Source: Phycisphaerales bacterium
GTDB lineage: Bacteria; Planctomycetota; Phycisphaerae; Phycisphaerales; UBA1924
DNA length: 64,000 nt
Direction of reading: 5' to 3'
Assembly: GCA_020845755.1 (NCBI GenBank)
Contig: JADLFE010000019.1
Location: 1 to 64,000 of the forward strand
A program made the position numbers and the translations under genes. Shown in pieces: positions 46,202 to 52,884 of the stretch (positions within the stretch are counted from its first letter, which is position 1; the number at the start of each line of letters is the position of its first letter). The notes beneath the pieces are model-generated. The model saw only the letters and a program-made list of their open reading frames with translations, searched no databases and was not told the DNA's origin.

Positions 46202-46984
46202 ATGAGCCGTAGTATGACCACGATGACCCAAAGCACAGCACGCCCGGAACCCGCTCTCTCGCTTTCATTCCCTCGGGCGGGCACCGGGAATCCTCTCGTG
46301 CCGACAACCAGCGCGAGCGAACTGCGCCGCCAATTGCCCGATCTTGCGTGGGCGTTCTTTGAGATGGTGGCGGCCGAACCGCTGACGGCCGTCGGTGTCG
46401 TTGCCCTTGATGGCACGAGCATTTACATGAGCGAAAACGGGGCCAATCTGCTGGGGGGCGATGGGGCGAGCAACTCGCGGTTTGTCGGGCGGTCCTTGAA
46501 CGAGTTCTTCCCGCCCGAGATCGCGAACGAGCGCATTGCGATCTTCAAGCGCACCCAGCCCGACGCGCCGCCGCTGCTGATCAGGAATCTGTGGAACGGG
46601 AATCAATTGACCGCGTGGTTCCGCCGGTTCCCGACCTGTCCGGGCGCGCCGGATCGGGACATCATGATCGTTCGCGGACGCCTCATCCCGGGTGATCTTC
46701 GATCACTCTTCCCCCGTGAGGCGGTCACGCTTGTCTACTCGTCGTTCGTGCGGCTTGGTCCCTTGGCCTGCCTCACAGACCAGGAACTCCGCGTCATGGC
46801 ATTGATCGGCGCGGGGATGACGGTCCGCGAGTCGGCCAAGGTTCTCTTCCGCGCCGAAAAGACCATCGAGTCACATTGCATGGCGATCCACCGCAAACTG
46901 GGACTGCGCGATCGTGTGGAGGTCGCGAAACTGGCGCAGCGAGCGGGCCTCTCGCTCGAGGACGCCGACCGGGTCCGTGTCTAG
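46202..46984 (+). CDS. PAS-LuxR regulator, copy 3 of 4
   Basis: 260 residues from the ATG at 46202; ATGs at 46214 and 46223 are alternatives, and none has a clear Shine-Dalgarno. The PAS domain (about 45-160) contains VGVVALDGTSIYMSENGANL, FVGRSLNEFFPPEI and LWNGNQLTAWFRRFP. The LuxR-type helix-turn-helix (about 190-250) contains LTDQELRVMALIGAGMTVRE, FRAEKTIESHC and MAIHRKLGL. The C-terminus is EDADRVRV. It is the closest relative of copy 2. An AT-rich stretch and two dyads precede it. Confidence 0.85.
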   Translation: MSRSMTTMTQSTARPEPALSLSFPRAGTGNPLVPTTSASELRRQLPDLAWAFFEMVAAEPLTAVGVVALDGTSIYMSENGANLLGGDGASNSRFVGRSLNEFFPPEIANERIAIFKRTQPDAPPLLIRNLWNGNQLTAWFRRFPTCPGAPDRDIMIVRGRLIPGDLRSLFPREAVTLVYSSFVRLGPLACLTDQELRVMALIGAGMTVRESAKVLFRAEKTIESHCMAIHRKLGLRDRVEVAKLAQRAGLSLEDADRVRV

Positions 46985-47099
46985 CGACGTGCGAACGCCC
47001 CGACAGGTCTGCCCGGTGTGAGAATCGGCTCGAACAACAACCACGATGGATTGTGGGTTCGGGCACACATGAGAGCGAGGGTCGGGCGTTGAGCCCCTG

Positions 47100-47113
47100 C
47101 TAGGGTTTTCCCT
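47100..47113 (+). promoter_or_regulatory. CTAGGG-CCCT dyad upstream of PAS-LuxR copy 4
   Basis: CTAGGGTTTTCCCT is an inverted repeat of AGGG and CCCT with a four-base TTTT centre, 116 bases before the gene. It resembles the CTAGGG-ATTA-CCCTT element upstream of copy 3 and may be a binding site for the same class of regulator. Confidence 0.3.
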
Positions 47114-47228
47114 CACAGGTCGATCCCCGGCCGAATCTGGATCGGATCATGTCTGCTTGTCCATGTTTTCGCGTGGTTTTCTTTGCTCAGCGGTTTGAAC
47201 GAGCAAGGGACTCGCGTATCTTCATTTG

Positions 47229-47939
47229 ATGATGACCCACGTGACGCCGCACCCGTGCCCGATTACGCAGTTCCTTGTCGAACATGCGGGGGACCTGTGT
47301 AGTTCGCTGGTGGCAGAACCGGGCACGGGGATCACGGTCATCGCGGCAGACGGTCGCTGGGTCTACATGAACCTGCAGGCCGCGGAGATTCTCTTTGGAC
47401 CCGGTGCTGATCCGGCGCGATACCTCGGCCGCCGATGGGTTGAGTTCATGCCTCCGGAGTGGGTGGAAGACCGGATGGAGTTGAACCGTCGGATGTTGCT
47501 GAACAGGGAGCGTCCGGTGATGCTGCGCGTGATCTGGCGTGGGCAGCAGCACTTCACATGGATCCGTCACGTCACGCGCGAGGCCGAAGCGCCACCGGAG
47601 GCGCCGGAACTATTCCTGCTCATCACGCGTCGCTCGCCGACCAACGAGGCATCGGAAGAGTTGACGGCGCGGACCGCATTTGAAATGGTTGATTCGTCGG
47701 TGATGAATCTCGGGCGGCTCGATGTTCTTTCGCCGCGCGAACTCGAGGTGACGGCGCTGCTGGGCCAGGGCTTGTCGGTGAAGGAGATCGCGTCGATCCT
47801 GCACCGCTCGGAAAAGACGGTCGACCATCATCGCGTGAGCATCTACGAGAAGTTGAAGGTGCATGATCGTGTCGCGCTGGCCGAGATCGCGCGGGCCGCG
47901 GGCCTGAAGGTCGAGGACGCGGAACGCCGGCGGGTGTGA
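47229..47939 (+). CDS. PAS-LuxR regulator, copy 4 of 4
   Basis: 236 residues, starting at one of two adjacent ATG codons (47229, 47232); no good ribosome-binding site is visible. It has a PAS domain (about 15-140; ITVIAADGRWVYMNLQAAEI, YLGRRWVEFMPPEW, VIWRGQQHFTWIRHV). The LuxR-type helix-turn-helix is at about 168-225 (LSPRELEVTALLGQGLSVKE, LHRSEKTVDHHRVSIYEKL). It ends EDAERRRV. It is the most divergent of the four copies but keeps their layout and C-terminal signature. Confidence 0.85.
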   Translation: MMTHVTPHPCPITQFLVEHAGDLCSSLVAEPGTGITVIAADGRWVYMNLQAAEILFGPGADPARYLGRRWVEFMPPEWVEDRMELNRRMLLNRERPVMLRVIWRGQQHFTWIRHVTREAEAPPEAPELFLLITRRSPTNEASEELTARTAFEMVDSSVMNLGRLDVLSPRELEVTALLGQGLSVKEIASILHRSEKTVDHHRVSIYEKLKVHDRVALAEIARAAGLKVEDAERRRV

Positions 47940-47976
47940 GCGGCTTCGCGAGGTTCGACGGGCGTGGCGGGACACG

Positions 47977-48528
47977 TCAACAACAATGAGCGTTCGAAAG
48001 CACGCGCTGGACGGCGTGCGTGATCGGCAGGCTCGCGCCGACGCGCAGACAGCGCGACGCATCGATCCCGCCCGCGATACCAGCCTCGATGTCGCGCTCC
48101 GCATCGCCGATGAGCCAGGAGCGCGAGAGATCGAGCCCGAGGTCCTCGGCCGCGGCCAGGATCATGCCGGGCGCGGGCTTCCGCCACGGGTGCTCCAGCG
48201 TGAACGCGGGCACGCGCCCGCGCGGATGGAACGGGCAGTAGTAGAACGCATCGATCACGGAATGTCCGAGCAGGTCGGCGAGGCGCGCGTTGACGGCATC
48301 GACCATCGCTGTCGTCGCACCGCCGCGTGCGACCGAGCCCTGATTGCTCACCACCACCAGCACGAAGCCGGCACGCTTGAGGGCGGCGCACGCTTCGTAC
48401 GCACCCGGGAGAAGGCACACGAGGGCGGGATCGATCACGTCGCCCGGCGCGGCCGGTGGCGGCGGCGCGGGAAGCGAGCCCGCCTCCATCAGCGTGTCGT
48501 CGCGATCAAAGAACACGGCCGGACGCAT
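47977..48528 (-). CDS. HAD-family phosphatase, GmhB/HisB-N-like
   Basis: 183 residues from the ATG at 48526-48528, with TATCGT 5 bases upstream and no Shine-Dalgarno. The HAD motifs are FFDRDDTL (nucleophile and acid Asp), VVVSNQGSVARG (motif II), WRKPAPGMI (Lys of motif III) and IGDAERDIEAG (motif IV). This matches D-glycero-D-manno-heptose-1,7-bisphosphate phosphatase (GmhB) and histidinol-phosphatase. The zinc-binding CxC that normally precedes RKP is replaced by EHPW, although YYCPFHP is present. It lies next to a divergent glycosyltransferase, compatible with a sugar-phosphate role; the substrate is uncertain. Confidence 0.8.
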   Translation of the reverse strand: MRPAVFFDRDDTLMEAGSLPAPPPPAAPGDVIDPALVCLLPGAYEACAALKRAGFVLVVVSNQGSVARGGATTAMVDAVNARLADLLGHSVIDAFYYCPFHPRGRVPAFTLEHPWRKPAPGMILAAAEDLGLDLSRSWLIGDAERDIEAGIAGGIDASRCLRVGASLPITHAVQRVLSNAHCC

Positions 48529-48670
48529 GAGTGACGATAGGCGGGCGGGGACCCACTCCCGCCCCGTGCCGCCGTCCGCGACCCACGCCGTGCTCACGCG
48601 CACCAACCCGAGACACGGGGGCGTGAATCCGACGCATCCTCCGCCGCTCTCGCCGGTATCCTCTCACGGC

Positions 48671-49450
48671 GTGTTCCTCTCCATCATCATCCCCGCGCAC
48701 AACGAGGAGCGTCATATCGGCGCGACCATCGACGCCGCGCGCCGGGCCGCACGGGAGGCATCGCGGTGTTTCGCGGAGCGAGTCTCGTCCGACGACGCGC
48801 CGTCCGGCCTTGAGCACGAGATCATCGTCGCGCTCGACGCCTGCACCGACGCGAGCGAATCGATCGCCCGTGCCCGCGGCTGCATCGTCGTGTCTCACGA
48901 CCGACGCCAGATCAGCGCCACCCGCAACCTCGGCGCGCGCATCGCCCGCGGCGACGCGTTCCTGTTCGTCGACGCCGACACGATCGTCCCCGCGCCCGCG
49001 CTCCGCCAGGCCGCCGAAGCCCTTGAGCACGGCTGCGTGGGCGGCGGCGCGCCGGTGAAGTTCGACGGACACGTGCCGCTCTACGCCGAACTCTGCCTGA
49101 CGCTTCTCACCGTGTCATTCCGTGCCGCTCGCCTCACGGGCGGCGCGTTCTTCTTCTGCATGCGCGACGCGTTTCTCCGCGCCGGCGGGTGGGACGAATC
49201 GCTGTTTGCGTCCGAGGAGATCACGCTCGCGAAGGCCCTGCAGAAACTCGGAGAGTTTCACATCATCCGCCACCCCGTCATCACCTCGGGGCGAAAACTC
49301 CGCACGCACAGCGCGGGCGAGGTCGTATCGCTCCTGATTCGCGGCGTCAAATCGCGTCTGTTTGATGACAACCGCATGCTCAGATCGCGCGAAGGACTTG
49401 AACTCTGGTACGCCCCGCGCCGCGACGATCCGCACGTCCCGGGAACCTGA
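48671..49450 (+). CDS. Family 2 glycosyltransferase
   Basis: About 259 residues from the GTG at 48671, 8 bases after TATCCT; the start is uncertain. The GT-A fold is shown by LSIIIPAHNEERHIGATI at the N-terminus, EIIVALDACTDAS, the substrate-binding ATRNLGARIARGDAFLFVDAD with its DAD metal-binding motif, and FFCMRDAFLRAGGWDESLF near residue 165. A moderately hydrophobic segment occurs near 140-160. It probably transfers a sugar from a nucleotide donor to a lipid or surface glycan. It is divergent from the HAD phosphatase and convergent with the FG-GAP gene. Confidence 0.8.
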   Translation: MFLSIIIPAHNEERHIGATIDAARRAAREASRCFAERVSSDDAPSGLEHEIIVALDACTDASESIARARGCIVVSHDRRQISATRNLGARIARGDAFLFVDADTIVPAPALRQAAEALEHGCVGGGAPVKFDGHVPLYAELCLTLLTVSFRAARLTGGAFFFCMRDAFLRAGGWDESLFASEEITLAKALQKLGEFHIIRHPVITSGRKLRTHSAGEVVSLLIRGVKSRLFDDNRMLRSREGLELWYAPRRDDPHVPGT

Positions 49451-49496
49451 GCAAGAATGCGCACCGCCGGTCTCCAGTTCGCGCGCGAGCATCACG

Positions 49497-50864
49497 CTAT
49501 TCGACACGCGTGCCGGACTGCATCGGCCCGCGCGCGTTCCCGCTGTTGCGGAGGTCGTGGCGGATCATGGGCCATGCGTTGTCCGCCGACGCCTTGCCGG
49601 CAAAGCCCGTGAGGCAGATCGCCCGTCCGAAACGCGGCTCGCTCGTGCCGTCGGCTTTCTTGTTCCCGCCACCGCCAACGACGAAGAAGACGTCGAGCAG
49701 GCCGTCGGCGTTGAGATCGCCGATCACGGGCCCGTTTGATGAGTCTGATACGACGTAGCCCTGGCCGCAGACGCTGCGTGCGTTGAATTCGCATTGGACC
49801 GAGCCGTCCTTGGCGTTGAGTATGCGGAAGACGCCGTCGCCCGTGAGGTAGGCGAGGTCCTTGACGCCGTCGGCGTTGAGATCGGCGATCGACACGCCGC
49901 GGGTGATTGACGTCCAGCCGCCGCTGGCGCCGACGCTGTGCTGCCACAGGACCTTGCCGTCGGCGTTGATCGCGCTGACCTTCTCGCAGGCGGCGATGCA
50001 CTCGTCCTTGCCGTCGGCGTCGATGTCGAGAATGGCGGTGGGCGACATGAAATAGCGTTCACCGGGCGCGACGACAAAGTCGGGCGTGCCCTTTTCGTCG
50101 ACGGAGTAGACCTTGCCGTCGTAACTCCCGAAGACGAAGTGGACCGAGCCATCGCCGCGCGGATTCCACGTCGACGGCCCGTGGTAGATGTGCGAGCCCG
50201 TCTGGACCTTCCAGAGTTCGCTCGCGTCGCGCCCGCTGACGGCGTGCATCGCGTGGTCGCCCTTGAAGTTGCCCGCGATGAAATCGGGCACGCCGTCGGC
50301 ATCAAGATCCGTCACGATCGGGCACGACTGCACCGCGCCCGGCGCGACCTTGATCGAGCGGAGAATCTTGCCCTCTGATGACAGCACATGGAGTTTGCCT
50401 TTGAATGTGCCGACGACAACGCCGATCGTTCCCACGCCGTCCACGCTCCCGATGAAGGGCGGCGTGTCGATGCACTCGCCGGCGCCGAGGTATGTGTTCC
50501 ATTTCACCGCGCCGGTCGCGGCGTCGAACGCCAGCACGCGACAGCCGCTGGAGCACGGCACGATGAGCGAGAGCTTACCGTCGCCGAGATCTGCGAATCG
50601 GAGCGAGGCGTCGTAGCAATCGTCGCGCTTGGGGTCGGGGTCGTGGTAGGACCACAACTCGCTCCCGTCCTTGCCGCGGAGCATGCGGACCTTGGCATCG
50701 CCGAAGTAACCGGCGAACGCGACATCAAGGTTGCCGTCGCCATCGGCATCGGCGATCGCGCCCGAGCCGAAGGAGTGCGAGGAAGTCGGGACGCTCCAGA
50801 GAACGCGTGGCGTGTCGGAGCGGCCGGCGAGAGCCACAATGGACAGAAGCGCGAGCATGTGCAT
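49497..50864 (-). CDS. Secreted FG-GAP/PQQ-like beta-propeller protein
   Basis: 455 residues from the ATG with GGAGAT upstream. A short signal peptide (MHMLALLSIVALAG) is followed by repeated blades with calcium-binding-like strings: DADGDGNLDVAFAG, DLDADGVPDFIAGN, DIDADGKDECIAAC, DLNADGVKDLAYL and DLNADGLLDVFF. These alternate with PQQ-type strings (VLAFDAATGAVKWNTYLG, RILNAKDGSV). The fold is probably a seven- or eight-bladed propeller, as in FG-GAP/VCBS proteins. It is likely exported; ligand and role are unknown. Confidence 0.85.
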   Translation of the reverse strand: MHMLALLSIVALAGRSDTPRVLWSVPTSSHSFGSGAIADADGDGNLDVAFAGYFGDAKVRMLRGKDGSELWSYHDPDPKRDDCYDASLRFADLGDGKLSLIVPCSSGCRVLAFDAATGAVKWNTYLGAGECIDTPPFIGSVDGVGTIGVVVGTFKGKLHVLSSEGKILRSIKVAPGAVQSCPIVTDLDADGVPDFIAGNFKGDHAMHAVSGRDASELWKVQTGSHIYHGPSTWNPRGDGSVHFVFGSYDGKVYSVDEKGTPDFVVAPGERYFMSPTAILDIDADGKDECIAACEKVSAINADGKVLWQHSVGASGGWTSITRGVSIADLNADGVKDLAYLTGDGVFRILNAKDGSVQCEFNARSVCGQGYVVSDSSNGPVIGDLNADGLLDVFFVVGGGGNKKADGTSEPRFGRAICLTGFAGKASADNAWPMIRHDLRNSGNARGPMQSGTRVE

Positions 50865-50966
50865 GTGGATCTCCGATCATTCTGTGTGCGTCCGGACCAC
50901 AACAGTCTGCCCGGACAAGGAGCCGCGCGTCAAACGGTGATCTTCGCGTGCCACGAACAATCAACG

Positions 50967-51002
50967 AAAAAAGGGCGCGGCCGGATGGTGCCGACCGCGC
51001 CC
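50967..51002 (-). terminator. Rho-independent terminator of the PhoX-like gene
   Basis: An 8-base-pair stem, GGGCGCGG at 50973-50980 pairing with CCGCGCCC at 50995-51002, has further pairing possible inside the loop. On the minus strand it is followed by six T. It lies about 30 bases after the stop codon of the gene at 51033-52529. Confidence 0.75.
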
Positions 51003-51032
51003 CGCATGAGGCACTCTCAGGTTGGAGATCGA

Positions 51033-52529
51033 TCAGGCGCGGCGGCGGCGCGAGGCAGCCAGAGCGCCGAGGCCCAGGATCGCGGCCGCGCCCGGCGCGG
51101 GGATGATCGAGGGGTCAACGTACATGGCCATGAGCTGCCCGCCCTCGTACTGCTCGCCGCTGACGGCGTAGTGGGCCTGGTCCGACAGGAGGAACCAGCC
51201 CTTGCCGAGGATGTCGGTGGCGTCGATGATGCCCGAGGATTCCTCGTCGCGGGTGAGGAAGCCGGACGAAGTGGGATCAAAGCGGAAGGGGTCGTGCTCG
51301 GCGATCTTGACCAGGCCGGCGCTGGCGGTGTCGTAGAGCCAGACGGCGCCGAGGGCGTCCTGCCCGCCGATGTCTTCCTGGATGAGGATGCGTCCGAGGT
51401 TGTCGATGCAGAGGTTGTCCATCATGTTGGGCCCGGAGACATAGCCGTCGATCAGCATGTCGATCTGCCCGCCCATGGTGGGGTTGGTGATGTCGTCGAA
51501 GCGCATGCGGTAGAGGCGGGAGTGCCCTTCCTGGCTGGTGGAATTGAAGCGGTCGGTGGTGACGAAGTAGAAGTCGTTCTCGTGCCCGATGCGGTGATCC
51601 CACGCGCCGTCCTCGGGTCGGAGGAAGTTGGTGACGCTGCTGGCATTGGACTCGCTGTTGAGGTCGGCGCCGGACTTGTTGGCGACGTCGCCGTGGCTAA
51701 AGAGGTCGAAGCGTCCCGACGCGCCGGAGGCGCGGACTTCGGTGGGCAGCCCGCTGACGCGGACGCCGTAGAGGCCGCCGTTGGTCAGGCCGGCGCGTTC
51801 GATGTCGTTGCCGGTGCTCTGCTTGTCGCCGACGTACATATAGACCTGGCCGGGCGTCGAGTCATCGGTCCCCATCACCACGGTCTTGGCCTGGGCCTTG
51901 GGGTTGGCGATGGAGTTTTCCCACGAGAAGCGACCCAGGTAGGGGAGCTGGTAGGACTGGTTCTGGTTGGCGCCGGAGACGATGTGAGCGAAGGCGCGGC
52001 CTTCGTTCCCACTCTCTTCTCCGTTCATGAGGATGCGGGCGTCGGTGCCAAGGTTGCCGAACTTGTAGGCGCTGGACTTGGCGAGGTCCGCCGAGCAAAG
52101 GCGGTTGTACTGCGTGGTGCCTTGGGTATAGCCCGCGCCATTCCAGGTGAAGACGTCGGAGGCGCTGGTGTTGTGGTCGCGGCCTGAGAGGACGGTGCGG
52201 GTCGCGGCGTCGATCGACCAGCGCGAGACAAACCCGCCGGTCGAGCCGTGTGCACGCACGCCGCCGGACGCACCGGGGATTTCGTGGTTGACGAGGAAAG
52301 TGAAGGTGCCGTCGCCGTTGTTGAACGCGCCGGTGCCATCGGGGATTCCGACCATCTTGTAGCCGCCGATGGTGTCGCCGGCCGTGAGCAGGCTCTGGGT
52401 CACCACGCCCGCGCGAGTGGGAAGGACATAGGGTGACTGCGAACTGCTGGGCCCGGTGAGCTGGGCGAAGGTCGTGCCGGCCATGCAAGCCAGCGCAAGG
52501 GCGAAGGTACCGCGAGCCATCGTCGACAT
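51033..52529 (-). CDS. PhoX-like (DUF839) secreted protein with PEP-CTERM-like tail
   Basis: 498 residues from the ATG with AGAGGAGAT upstream. It has a signal peptide (MARGTFALALACMAGTTFA). A beta-propeller-type domain carries strings found in PhoX/DUF839 proteins: FTFLVNHEIPG, ILMNGEESGNEGRAFAH, QVYMYVGDK, WDHRIGHENDFYFVTTDR and NLCIDNLGRILIQED. The tail is IPAPGAAAILGLGALAASRR plus Arg-Arg-Ala, a PEP-CTERM-like sorting signal. PhoX enzymes are calcium/iron alkaline phosphatases; whether this member is active cannot be judged by eye. It is divergent from the metzincin-type protease. Confidence 0.8.
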   Translation of the reverse strand: MSTMARGTFALALACMAGTTFAQLTGPSSSQSPYVLPTRAGVVTQSLLTAGDTIGGYKMVGIPDGTGAFNNGDGTFTFLVNHEIPGASGGVRAHGSTGGFVSRWSIDAATRTVLSGRDHNTSASDVFTWNGAGYTQGTTQYNRLCSADLAKSSAYKFGNLGTDARILMNGEESGNEGRAFAHIVSGANQNQSYQLPYLGRFSWENSIANPKAQAKTVVMGTDDSTPGQVYMYVGDKQSTGNDIERAGLTNGGLYGVRVSGLPTEVRASGASGRFDLFSHGDVANKSGADLNSESNASSVTNFLRPEDGAWDHRIGHENDFYFVTTDRFNSTSQEGHSRLYRMRFDDITNPTMGGQIDMLIDGYVSGPNMMDNLCIDNLGRILIQEDIGGQDALGAVWLYDTASAGLVKIAEHDPFRFDPTSSGFLTRDEESSGIIDATDILGKGWFLLSDQAHYAVSGEQYEGGQLMAMYVDPSIIPAPGAAAILGLGALAASRRRRA

Positions 52530-52884
52530 GCCTGATCTCCTCTTCTTCTCTGGGACATGACTTTCGGGCCCGCCGCTTGTCACACACATGGCGACCGGAA
52601 ACGCGGCGAATCCGACGCCATCAGTAAACACGCGATTCCCGCGCGATCTGTCAGCGTCCGCCAAATCCCGCGCAAAGAGTCCGATAGCGGCACGTCAGAT
52701 TGTCGTGCTGAAAGCGCCGAACGCCGCTCAACGACCGTACCAGCATGACGTGTCGGTTCCGGCTCGCCGGTCCGTTCCCAACGTGGCTCCCAAGCCCATT
52801 CGGCGTGTGTTCGCGTTTCGCAGCAACCTCTAGGGAATTCAAGCCGCATCCTGTACGATGAAAGGTTCAGACAGGAGGTTCCCG
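52530..52884. other. Divergent intergenic region
   Basis: 355 bases between divergent starts. TACGAT at 52855-52860 is a plausible -10 box for the protease gene, giving a leader of about 18 bases with AGGAGG. Short open frames on both strands have no other support. Confidence 0.5.
52855..52881 (+). promoter_or_regulatory. -10 box and strong ribosome-binding site of the protease gene
   Basis: TACGAT (52855-52860) is followed about 13 bases later by CAGGAGGT, which ends a few bases before the ATG at 52885. The spacing fits a short 5' leader. No convincing -35 hexamer is seen. Confidence 0.4.
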
